Shown: one piece after another, positions 26,487-33,546 of the stretch
Position numbering within the stretch: the stretch's first letter is position 1
How the letters are laid out: each line of letters starts with the position of its first letter
Assembly (NCBI GenBank): GCA_964609625.1
Contig: CAZSRS010000035.1
Location: forward strand, 1 to 46,436
Length of the DNA: 46,436 nucleotides
From: G963674665 sp964609625
GTDB lineage: Bacteria; Desulfobacterota; Desulfovibrionia; Desulfovibrionales; Desulfovibrionaceae
Direction: 5' to 3'
The notes under the pieces: generated by a model
The model's input: only the letters and a program-made list of their open reading frames with translations
What the model was told of the DNA's origin: nothing
Databases searched by the model: none
Position numbers and translations under genes: made by a program

Positions 26487-27089
26487 GTGAAACGAGCACT
26501 GATCCTTTCCCTGTTCTTGGCTTTCCTTTGCTGTTCCTGCATACCTTCCGGCACCAGCGTGATACACTCCGCCGCTTCCGTTCCAACCGCGTCCCAGCCT
26601 GCCGCCACGGCCGACACCGGCCCCAAGGGAACGTCCTCACCCACCACGTACCGCAATACGCTGCGCAACTTCCAGATCACCCTGCCCGCGGGGTGGGAAG
26701 TGATCGAGGATCCCAACGCCGAATCCATCAGTATCATGAAAGTCGGCACCCCCTTGAATTTCAACTGGGGGCACGAACAGATGGTGCCCAGCTTCCCCAG
26801 GGACGCCGCCGTGGACGCCGGGCTCAAGCAGGACAAGGAGCGCGTGACCATCAACAAGCTGCTCGAAGCGCGCCGCCGCGACGACGGCAACATCAAGAAG
26901 GGGTGCGGCGTCATCGGCTGGGAGCAGACAGAGGCCCCGCAAAAAAACGGTTTCCAGAGGATCATCTGGCAGTGCTACGACGGACAGAATTATTACATGA
27001 ACTTCATGGCCGCCACCACCAACGAGAACTTCGAGGCCGCTCGCTCCGAACTGCGCCAAATCATGGACTCCATCAAGTTCTGCCAATAG
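26487..27089 (+). CDS. Predicted lipoprotein of unknown function
   Basis: 200 residues. The N-terminus has basic residues, a hydrophobic stretch and a lipobox-like LCCSC near 14-18, indicating export and lipidation. A Ser/Thr/Ala/Pro-rich linker (about 19-52) precedes a compact domain starting YRNTLRNFQITLPAGWEV and ending ARSELRQIMDSIKFCQ, resembling small PsbP/MOG1-like 'surface stress' domains, though that is only a resemblance. The start is GTG 26487, preceded by AAGGGGG. A tetraloop terminator lies 117 bp after the stop. It is separate from the che operon. Confidence 0.7.
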   Translation: MKRALILSLFLAFLCCSCIPSGTSVIHSAASVPTASQPAATADTGPKGTSSPTTYRNTLRNFQITLPAGWEVIEDPNAESISIMKVGTPLNFNWGHEQMVPSFPRDAAVDAGLKQDKERVTINKLLEARRRDDGNIKKGCGVIGWEQTEAPQKNGFQRIIWQCYDGQNYYMNFMAATTNENFEAARSELRQIMDSIKFCQ

Positions 27090-27205
27090 GGGCGATTCAC
27101 CCTCCCGATCCATTTCCTGGATCAGGGCGCTCGTGGGCATCCTCTGCAAGGCTGCTCAAAATGATGGATCTATCCACGGGCAATTGACGACAAGAGCTGC
27201 AAACC

Positions 27206-27224
27206 GGGGGCGAAAGCCCCCTTT
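27206..27224 (+). terminator. Intrinsic terminator after the lipoprotein gene
   Basis: GGGGGC-GAAA-GCCCCC, a GNRA tetraloop hairpin, is followed by TTT. It lies 117 bp after the stop codon. Confidence 0.75.
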
Positions 27225-27353
27225 CCATTCTCAGGCACGTCCGGCCGCGCCCGCTCCTTGCAATGTTCTCTCAGTGGCTTGAACAACGCGTCGATACGGT
27301 GTATCGGTGTGTTCACGAATTTCGCAAACCCCCAACCCAGCATGGAGCGCAAT

Positions 27354-27428
27354 ATGGATTTCGTCATGGTCTTCATCGGCTTGTTCGCGGTCTTAGGCGC
27401 ACTGTTCTACATCAAAAAGAGCAGCTGA
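27354..27428 (+). CDS. Putative 24-residue single-pass membrane peptide
   Basis: A short open frame encodes a peptide that is one hydrophobic helix (MDFVMVFIGLFAVLGALF) ending in a basic tail (KKSS). GGAG at 27344-27347 lies 6 nt before the ATG, ideal spacing, and a strong terminator follows at 27528, so it looks like a complete small transcription unit between two terminators. An in-frame ATG four codons upstream (27342) would use no ribosome site. Small proteins of this shape often modulate membrane complexes; the target is unknown. Confidence 0.6.
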   Translation: MDFVMVFIGLFAVLGALFYIKKSS

Positions 27429-27527
27429 CGCCCCGGCACTGCCCGGCCAACCCGCCACTTCACTGCATGCGCACGCCTTGGGCGCGCGGAGTGCTTCGAT
27501 CCGCCCCTCCCGGAACAACCAGTTTTC

Positions 27528-27557
27528 GCGCCGGCCCTGAGCCGGCGCTCACTTTTT
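27528..27557 (+). terminator. Intrinsic terminator after the small membrane ORF
   Basis: An 8-bp GCGCCGGC / GCCGGCGC stem with a 5-nt loop is followed by TCACTTTTTG, a strong Rho-independent signal. Confidence 0.85.
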
Positions 27558-27701
27558 GTCTGATTTCCGACACACTGCTTGCCGCGGTACCCTCAGTCCC
27601 GGTGCCTGCCTCTGCTTCGGGCTCTCGGCATGCTTGTTGCTTTGCTGCTGGAAACCAACAGACACGCCCATGGCCGACCCTGGGCAAAACCGGAGGGCCA
27701 C

Positions 27702-28055
27702 ATGAACAAGACCGCACCGCAATCCAGCCAGATGGACGAAAACCAGATACTGCTCAAGATCAAGGAAAATCTGCGCAAGGAAGTGCTCAGCGAGGTCAGG
27801 AATGTGGGCCTGCGACGCAAGCTCTTTTCCGAATACTACGACCTGGCCGGCGCCACCAGTACCCTCCTGGGCATACTCCAGAAACACGGCTTTGCCCAAT
27901 CCCTGGGGGAGCAGGATCGTCAGAACTATGACAAGCTCATGTCCCGCCTGAGTTGCTGCGGCCTGCGCACACAGATCCTCCTGGAGCAGTCCAGCAGCCA
28001 GGAATACGAGATGCTCCTGAGCAATTTCGAGCCTGTCACCGCGCTGCCCAACTAG
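27702..28055 (+). CDS. Small conserved-looking protein of unknown function
   Basis: 117 residues, predicted cytoplasmic and helical, with LLKIKENLRKEVLSEVRNVGLRRKL and LMSRLSCCGLRTQILLEQ as the most distinctive parts. There is no signal peptide or known motif. The start at ATG 27702 has CGGAGGG 4 nt upstream; a longer open frame from 27579 has no ribosome binding site. It is followed closely by another small gene (start 21 bp after the stop), so the two probably form one unit. I do not recognise the family. Confidence 0.7.
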   Translation: MNKTAPQSSQMDENQILLKIKENLRKEVLSEVRNVGLRRKLFSEYYDLAGATSTLLGILQKHGFAQSLGEQDRQNYDKLMSRLSCCGLRTQILLEQSSSQEYEMLLSNFEPVTALPN

Positions 28056-28076
28056 ATGCTATCATTGGAGAACTCG

Positions 28077-28400
28077 ATGAACACCATCGACACCCTACGC
28101 ACCGGCATCAAGGACTTGGCCCGGAAGCAGGAACTTGACTCCAGACTCCCTGTCTCCCCGCGCGGTCAGAACTTTGACGAGGAGAATCCCCTGGATCGAC
28201 TGGACCAGGACAGCGTGAGCCTCGCGCCCTCCTCCTTGCGCCGGTTGCAGGCCTCCATGGCCAAGGATCCCGCCCTAACCCCGGACGAAGCCCAACAGGT
28301 GTTGGAGGGGTTGAGCAACACCCCTACCGAGGTACTGCGTCTGCTCCACGACGACCTCGATCCGGCCCGTGTCTTTGCCTTGCTCGGCATGGACGAGTGA
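28077..28400 (+). CDS. Small protein of unknown function
   Basis: 107 residues, predicted cytoplasmic. The N-terminal 50 residues are charged and probably disordered; the C-terminal part (LTPDEAQQVLEGLSNTPTEVLRLLHDDLDPARVFALLG) looks like a compact helical domain. The start at 28077 is chosen because GGAG lies 6 nt before it; an ATG directly at the stop of the previous gene (28056) is in frame but has no ribosome site. The arrangement suggests co-transcription with the 27702 gene. No function can be given. Confidence 0.68.
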   Translation: MNTIDTLRTGIKDLARKQELDSRLPVSPRGQNFDEENPLDRLDQDSVSLAPSSLRRLQASMAKDPALTPDEAQQVLEGLSNTPTEVLRLLHDDLDPARVFALLGMDE

Positions 28401-28433
28401 CCCGGAATCCGACCTTCCTGGTCGGTGCAAGCA

Positions 28434-28461
28434 TTGACTTGCCCTGACCCTGCCTTATATT
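28434..28461 (+). promoter_or_regulatory. Predicted sigma-70 promoter of htpX
   Basis: TTGACT (28434-28439) and TATATT (28456-28461) are separated by 16 nt, each within one or two bases of consensus. It is not of heat-shock sigma-32 type. The start site would be near 28468. Confidence 0.6.
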
Positions 28462-28475
28462 TCTTTTTCCACACC

Positions 28476-28504
28476 AGGCCTGGAGCGTATCACGCTCCGG
28501 GCCT
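28476..28504 (+). promoter_or_regulatory. Hairpin at the very 5' end of the htpX mRNA
   Basis: AGGCC-T-GGAGCG pairs with CGCTCC-G-GGCCT through one T-G wobble around a 5-nt loop (TATCA), a 12-bp stem beginning about 8 nt after the predicted start site. It does not cover the ribosome site (28549-28554), so a stabilising 5' stem is more likely than a thermosensor. Confidence 0.55.
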
Positions 28505-28564
28505 TGACGCATGCGGCGGCTCTCGGAAACGACTGCCACGCAATACACTAAGGAGTATGCAACC

Positions 28565-29410
28565 ATGACCAGCCAGATCAAGACCGTTTTGCTGCTCGGC
28601 CTGCTCACTGGCCTGATCATCTTTCTCGGCGGTGCCATGGGGGGCAGGGCCGGGCTGTTCATCGCCCTGATCATGGCCCTGGTGATGAACGTAGGCAGTT
28701 ACTGGTTCTCGGACAAGATCGTGCTCTCCATCTACAAGGCCCGTGAGCTCTCCCCACAGGACGCCCCGGCCCTGCACCGCATGGTCGACGAACTCTCCAG
28801 GGAGGCCGGCATACCCAAACCCAAGGTCTGCATCACACCCCAGGAGCAACCCAACGCCTTTGCCACGGGGCGCAACCCGTCAAATGCCGTGGTGGCCGTG
28901 ACCCAGGGCATCCTCAGGCTGCTCTCGGCCGATGAACTACGAGGCGTGCTGGCCCACGAGATCGGCCACATCAAGAACCGCGACATCCTCATCCAGACCA
29001 TCGCCGGCGTCATGGCCTCGGTGATCATGTACCTGGCCTACATGGCCCAGTGGGGCGCCATCCTGGGCATGGGGCGCAGCGACGAGGACAGCCCAAACCC
29101 CATCGTGGCCCTCTTGCTGGCGCTCATCGCGCCCATGGCGGCAATGCTGATCCAGATGGCCATCTCCCGCTCCCGCGAATATCTGGCCGACGAGACAGGC
29201 GCCAGGCTCTCCCACAACCCCCTGTCCCTGGCCTCGGCCCTGCAGAAGCTCCAGGCCTACGCGCAACGCGCGCCCATGCGCTCCGGCAACGAGGCCACGG
29301 CGCACATGTTCATCGTCAACCCCTTCAGCGCCTCGCGTCTGGCCGGTCTGTTCAGCACCCACCCCCCCATGGAGGAACGTGTGCGCAGGCTGGTGGCCAT
29401 GGCCAAGTAG
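28565..29410 (+). CDS. htpX: HtpX membrane zinc metalloprotease
   Basis: 281-residue M48-family protease of inner-membrane quality control. Two N-terminal membrane segments (about 6-22 and 29-46) are followed by the zinc motif HEIGH (in VLAHEIGHIKNRD), two further hydrophobic segments, and the third ligand Glu in SREYLADETGA. ATG 28565 follows AAGGAG (28549-28554); the frame is open to 28511, but that part covers the leader. Length agrees with the family (about 285). A terminator shared with the convergent gene follows at 29439. Confidence 0.94.
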   Translation: MTSQIKTVLLLGLLTGLIIFLGGAMGGRAGLFIALIMALVMNVGSYWFSDKIVLSIYKARELSPQDAPALHRMVDELSREAGIPKPKVCITPQEQPNAFATGRNPSNAVVAVTQGILRLLSADELRGVLAHEIGHIKNRDILIQTIAGVMASVIMYLAYMAQWGAILGMGRSDEDSPNPIVALLLALIAPMAAMLIQMAISRSREYLADETGARLSHNPLSLASALQKLQAYAQRAPMRSGNEATAHMFIVNPFSASRLAGLFSTHPPMEERVRRLVAMAK

Positions 29411-29438
29411 TATTGCTGATTGACATCGAGACCGGAAA

Positions 29439-29463
29439 AGCGCGCCATGGCCTATGGCGCGCT
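29439..29463. terminator. Bidirectional terminator between htpX and the GNAT fusion gene
   Basis: A perfect 10-bp stem AGCGCGCCAT / ATGGCGCGCT with a 5-nt loop is flanked on the left by AAAA (T-run for the minus strand) and on the right by ATTCTT. It can serve both convergent genes. Confidence 0.8.
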
Positions 29464-29479
29464 ATTCTTCCGCAACGTG

Positions 29480-30955
29480 TCAGTAGCAGTGAGGATCGCA
29501 GAACTTTACGTATTCCTTGAGTTCCTGGGCAAACTCCCCCAGCACATGGATGAAAGCGTATCCGGGATCGACCTTGTTAAGATACTGCAGGCAGATCCCA
29601 TTACCACACTGTTCGGCAGGACCCGCCCAAGCGAAAAAGAACCCCATGGCCTCGAAGGTCTCGCACATCCAGAGTGTGGCCGGGTCTTCCAAAGGTAACA
29701 GCAAAAGAATACTCGTCAGGCCATGAGAGCACGCCTGATGCAGTTGCGCGGCGATTCGTGCCTTCAATGCCTCTCCATATTGCTGCACTACCATCCAGGC
29801 CCACCCCTCTTTCAAGTCCGCGACTGTAGTGAGAAGCCCCTCTGTTTCGAGTACTGAAGGTAATGTGTCGGTTGCCGCTAATCTGACCGGAACACCCAAG
29901 TGTTCATAGATTTTGAGGATCATGTCCTTGTGTCGGGGCGGAACGTACAATTCCACTTCCCGAGGTGGGGTCAGAAGTCTAAAATAGACCATGTTGCCAA
30001 TACGGCCGGGTGTGTCGCCGTCCACCCTCCGCCACTGCCGGGAAGCAGGACTGGCGGCCAGAAGCAGCCCTGCCGGTGAAAATCCCATGTGCGACAGACT
30101 ACGCTGGGAATGGACATGGTTGGTCACAGCCAGGGCCAGGAGCGTTGTCACACCCCGCTGAAGGGCATCCTCCATGAGCAGGGCCGCGATCTTCGTGGCA
30201 CAACGCTGCCCACGATAGCGGGGACTGACAAAGCCATAGGTCAACTCCTCTATCCAACTTCCGGGTTTGGTGGCGACAAGTGCGCCGTGCCCAGCCAGCT
30301 CGCCATCCAGGCCTTCGACCACTGCGGAAGTCATCTCCCCTGACCGGAGCATCTCCCGAATCCGTCGCGGGTAATAGATATGCTCATTGAACATGAGCGC
30401 GTCGTGGGCATGCAACGCGAGCCTTGCAATACTCTCGGCATCTTCCACTTCAGCCAGCCGTATGGCCAAGCAAACCGAATGGTGCGGAACAGGCTCTTCA
30501 GACGGAACAATCCTGTCTGGTTGCACCGACGTTGCTGGCAGAAACTTTTCCATGCGCAGTTTCCGGTGACCGGAATCACTTGTCGAGAAGCTGACCTTGT
30601 CCATCATCCTGTCGATAAACAGATCACCCAATCCCGACACATCCGCGGAGCGCACGGCATGCGTCGGATCATATCCAGGCAGTTCTTCCCTCTCCAACGG
30701 CAAACCACGAGAGCGTAAAACCATTTCGATCCCCAGCGAAGTACGCTGAATCCTCAATTCCACCACATCGCAGGGTCCGCCGTAACCAAAGGAAATGGCG
30801 CCGGCCATTGCCTCTTCGGCCGCAAGGCTGATCCGCTCGGCATCCTCTTGTGGAAAACCAAAGGTGCGGGCACATTCGCCGGCCGCGAAGCTAGCTATGG
30901 GAATGAAGGCCGCTTCGGCCGGCAATCGCAATTCCACTGGTGTGTTTGCAGGCAT
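29480..30955 (-). CDS. RsbW-like ATPase / GNAT acetyltransferase fusion
   Basis: 491 residues. Residues 7-138 resemble the anti-sigma kinase RsbW/SpoIIAB HATPase fold (LRLPAEAAFIPIASFAAGECARTFG, EEAMAGAISFGYGG, SGLGDLFIDRMMDKVSF). The N-box Asn that holds Mg-ATP appears replaced (Gly52 in EEAMAGAI), so kinase activity is doubtful. Residues 162-300 form a GNAT domain with acetyl-CoA motif YRGQRCATKI and NHVHSQRSLSHMGF. A further 190 residues resemble a second, degenerate GNAT-like half. Met 30955 is chosen because GGGGAA lies just upstream; the open frame to 31006 adds 17 unsupported residues. Regulator or modifier of a stress or sigma pathway is inferred; no RsbV or sigma gene is adjacent. 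Confidence 0.72.
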   Translation of the reverse strand: MPANTPVELRLPAEAAFIPIASFAAGECARTFGFPQEDAERISLAAEEAMAGAISFGYGGPCDVVELRIQRTSLGIEMVLRSRGLPLEREELPGYDPTHAVRSADVSGLGDLFIDRMMDKVSFSTSDSGHRKLRMEKFLPATSVQPDRIVPSEEPVPHHSVCLAIRLAEVEDAESIARLALHAHDALMFNEHIYYPRRIREMLRSGEMTSAVVEGLDGELAGHGALVATKPGSWIEELTYGFVSPRYRGQRCATKIAALLMEDALQRGVTTLLALAVTNHVHSQRSLSHMGFSPAGLLLAASPASRQWRRVDGDTPGRIGNMVYFRLLTPPREVELYVPPRHKDMILKIYEHLGVPVRLAATDTLPSVLETEGLLTTVADLKEGWAWMVVQQYGEALKARIAAQLHQACSHGLTSILLLLPLEDPATLWMCETFEAMGFFFAWAGPAEQCGNGICLQYLNKVDPGYAFIHVLGEFAQELKEYVKFCDPHCY

Positions 30956-31210
30956 ACTGTTCCCCGACGGGTTGCACACGAGGAGCGCTAAAAAACTCTG
31001 CCCCAATAACTCCTAAACATTGTAATATGTTCCAGCCAGGACCTCAAGGAATTCTTCGCAACAAGCACTACCGCAACTGCGCACCACATAGTGGATTGGC
31101 CCCTTCCCCTAGAGCCAGTAATGTCGTATCTCGCAAAAAAAAATCCGAAATCAAGACGCTGGAATAGTTTTTTATTGAATACCCCACGACATACCGCTAC
31201 AGGAACGCTC

Positions 31211-31990
31211 ATGCACATCACCTTCGTCGGTGTCGGCGAAGCCTTCGACCCTAACCTGCCCAACTGCTCGGTACTGGTGGAGACAAGGACCGGAGGCGTG
31301 CCCCGCACCATTCTGCTGGACTGCGGCTTCACCGCGCCCTTTGCCCTGTTCCGCGCCCTTGCGTCAGACGCAGGCACGCGCAAGGCCCTGGACCTGGACA
31401 TGGTCTGGATCTCCCACTTCCACGGCGACCACTTCATGGGCCTGCCCGCCCTGCTCCTGCGTTTTTATGAAGAAGGGCGTGTCAAACCCTTGGCAATCGT
31501 GGGACAGACCGGCGTGGAGGACGTGATCCGCCAGGCCATGGATCTGGCCTACACCGGCCTACGGGAGCGCTTCCAGTACCCCATTGTCTGGCACGAAGCC
31601 ACCCCAGGCGTGTCATTGTCGCTCCTGGGCCTGCGGCTGGACTGCGCGTACAGCGAGCACCCCCGGCTCAATCTCTCCCTGCGGCTCGACGATGGCGAGC
31701 GCTGCATCCTTTACAGCGGCGACGGCCGTCCCACGGGGGAAACCCTGGCCCTGGCAGCCGGTGTGGACCTGGTGATCCACGAGTCCTTTTCCATGGAGCA
31801 GGACACGCCGGGGCACGGCACGGTGCCGGGGAGCATCGATTTCGCTCGCCAGGCAGGGGCCAAGGCCCTGGCTTTGGTGCATCTGCGGCGCGACGTACGG
31901 CGCGAAAAAAACGAGCAGGTACGCTCGGCCATGAACCGTGCGCACCTGCCCGTATACTTGCCCGAACCGGGCGAGGTCCTGACGCTCTGA
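31211..31990 (+). CDS. Metallo-beta-lactamase-fold hydrolase (RNase Z-like group)
   Basis: 259 residues. The start MHITFVGVGEAF and metal motif ISHFHGDHFMGLP (HxHxDH) are clear. Later ligands are seen as His in YSEHPRLN, Asp in LYSGDGRPTGE, and HESF. The fold matches the RNase Z/arylsulfatase-like branch of the superfamily, but the tRNase Z exosite arm is not evident, so the substrate is unknown. ATG 31211 has AGGAA 5 nt upstream; an open frame from 31091 is not supported. Convergent with the next gene, only 17 bp away. Confidence 0.82.
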   Translation: MHITFVGVGEAFDPNLPNCSVLVETRTGGVPRTILLDCGFTAPFALFRALASDAGTRKALDLDMVWISHFHGDHFMGLPALLLRFYEEGRVKPLAIVGQTGVEDVIRQAMDLAYTGLRERFQYPIVWHEATPGVSLSLLGLRLDCAYSEHPRLNLSLRLDDGERCILYSGDGRPTGETLALAAGVDLVIHESFSMEQDTPGHGTVPGSIDFARQAGAKALALVHLRRDVRREKNEQVRSAMNRAHLPVYLPEPGEVLTL

Positions 31991-32007
31991 GGAATTCCCG
32001 CCCCTCG

Positions 32008-32979
32008 CTACACGCCCAAAACGTAAGCGAAGATCAACGGCGCCACGATGGCGGCGTCGGAGTTGATCATGAATTTGGGTGTGTGGACGTCCAGTTTGTA
32101 CCAGGTGATCTTCTCGTTGGGCACCGCGCCCGAGTATGAGCCGTAGCTGGTGGTGCTGTCGCCGATCTGGGCGAAATAGGCCCAGAAGGGAGTGTCCTCC
32201 AGTTCCAGGTCCTGGATGAGCATGGGCACCACGCAGATGGGAAAATCACCGGCAATGCCCCCGCCGATCTGGAAGAAGCCCACCGGGGTATTGGCCTTGG
32301 CCTGGGTCGTATACCACTCGGCCAGATGCTGCATCTGCTCGGTGCCCGACTTGAGCGGGAAGTGGTTCTTGACCTTGCCCTGCATCACGGCCGCCACGAA
32401 CTTGTTGCCCATGGTGCAGTCTTCCCAACCCGGCGCGTAGATGGGGATACCCATGTCCTTGGCAGCCAGCACCCAGGAGTGCTCCCTGGGAATCTGGAAG
32501 TGTCGCGGTACCTCGGGGTGATCCAGAACCTCGTAGAAATACTCCCAAGGGAACTTGCGCACGCCCTGCTCGGCAGCATCACGCCACAGCTGCACCAGTA
32601 TGTGCTCTACCTGGAGCATTACCTGCTCCGGAATGCAAGTGTCCGTGACTCGGTTGAAGCCCTGATCCCGCAAGGCCAGTTCGGCTTCCGGGCTCAGGTC
32701 CCTGTATTCGGGCACGAGCTTGTATTCGGTGTTGTTGAAGAGGTTGAAAAGGTCCTCCTCCAGGTTCGCGGCCGTGCAGCACACGGCATGGACCTTGCCC
32801 TGGCGGATCATCTCGGCCAGGGTGATGCCGATCTCCGCCGTGCTCATGGCGCCGGCCATGGTCAGGAACATCTTGCCGCCCCTGTCCAGAAGATCTTTCC
32901 AGGCCTTGGCGGCGTCCAGGGTTTCCCGCGCATTGAAGTGTTTGAAGTTGCGTTCCATGAACGCGCTTACCGTCGTCAC
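32008..32979 (-). CDS. Deoxyhypusine-synthase-like protein
   Basis: 323 residues of the deoxyhypusine/homospermidine synthase fold, an NAD-dependent enzyme class that transfers an aminobutyl group from spermidine to a Lys or polyamine. FLTMAGAMSTAEIG, CTAANLEEDLFNL, FFQIGGGIAGDFPI and SYGSYSGA are characteristic, and the catalytic lysine is kept (Lys295 in ITWYKL). Bacteria lack eIF5A, so members serve other roles, e.g. the Anabaena homologue SpeY in homospermidine synthesis. The start is GTG 32979, with AAGGAGG upstream. It follows a cupin gene by 31 bp. True substrate is unknown. Confidence 0.85.
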   Translation of the reverse strand: MTTVSAFMERNFKHFNARETLDAAKAWKDLLDRGGKMFLTMAGAMSTAEIGITLAEMIRQGKVHAVCCTAANLEEDLFNLFNNTEYKLVPEYRDLSPEAELALRDQGFNRVTDTCIPEQVMLQVEHILVQLWRDAAEQGVRKFPWEYFYEVLDHPEVPRHFQIPREHSWVLAAKDMGIPIYAPGWEDCTMGNKFVAAVMQGKVKNHFPLKSGTEQMQHLAEWYTTQAKANTPVGFFQIGGGIAGDFPICVVPMLIQDLELEDTPFWAYFAQIGDSTTSYGSYSGAVPNEKITWYKLDVHTPKFMINSDAAIVAPLIFAYVLGV

Positions 32980-33010
32980 TGTTCCTCCTTGGTAGAATGC
33001 TCGTGGGCTG

Positions 33011-33283
33011 TCAGTCGAACATGTAATGCTTGCGCACGGGCTTGGATATCTTCCAGGTGCAGCGCATGCCCTTGGGAAACGTGACCAGGTCCCCCGCGCC
33101 CATGCGCACGGGCTCACCTGCCTCGGGCGTGACCGTGACCTCGCCCTCGAGGAAATAGCAGGTCTCCCTGTCGTCGTAGGTCCATGGAAACGTTGAGATC
33201 TCCTTGGTCCAGATCGGCCAGGTGAAGACCTGCAACGCCTCCAGATCATCCTGCCGGGCCTGACGCACGATGCTGATGTCCAT
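33011..33283 (-). CDS. Small cupin-domain protein
   Basis: 90-residue single-domain cupin. The beta-barrel signature is visible in ETCYFLEGEVTVTPEAGEPVRMGAGDLVTFPKGMRCTW, with the second-motif PKGM. The usual motif-1 histidines are replaced, so metal binding is uncertain; this resembles the Cupin_3 (DUF861) group related to ureidoglycolate proteins. AGGAG lies 6 nt before ATG 33283. It precedes the deoxyhypusine-synthase-like gene by 31 bp and is probably co-transcribed, hinting at a shared pathway. Confidence 0.82.
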   Translation of the reverse strand: MDISIVRQARQDDLEALQVFTWPIWTKEISTFPWTYDDRETCYFLEGEVTVTPEAGEPVRMGAGDLVTFPKGMRCTWKISKPVRKHYMFD

Positions 33284-33546
33284 GCCACGCTCCTGTTCCG
33301 TGTTCCACGTAATCCGCTAACAGCCCGACATCAATTTATAAATTTGCTGGAAGTAATAATCTAGCACCAGCCTGCGTGAGCTGTCAAACGGCTGCACGCC
33401 TTTTCTCCTGCCGTCAAGACGGGATGATTGGTTCCAGATTCAATGAGTTACCTCCAAGTCTCCCGGAACGGCCATAATGACCTTAACTTTTCCAGCGGCT
33501 TCAGATAAAAAACCGAAAAAATAACGCCTCCGAGGTACCTCCCGGC
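33284..33546. other. Divergent intergenic region, cupin / acyl-CoA ligase
   Basis: Contains a perfect 12-bp AT palindrome AATTTATAAATT at 33333-33344, which includes a TATAAA string and may be the -10 or operator of the cupin gene. Weak -35/-10-like strings (TTAACT and GATAAA near 33482-33510) stand before the acyl-CoA ligase. No gene is seen. Confidence 0.35.

Noticed and set aside
27263..27931. 222-codon plus-strand frame spanning two terminators
   Set aside because: It runs through the small membrane ORF, a strong terminator and the start of another gene in a different frame; Arg/Pro-rich translation.
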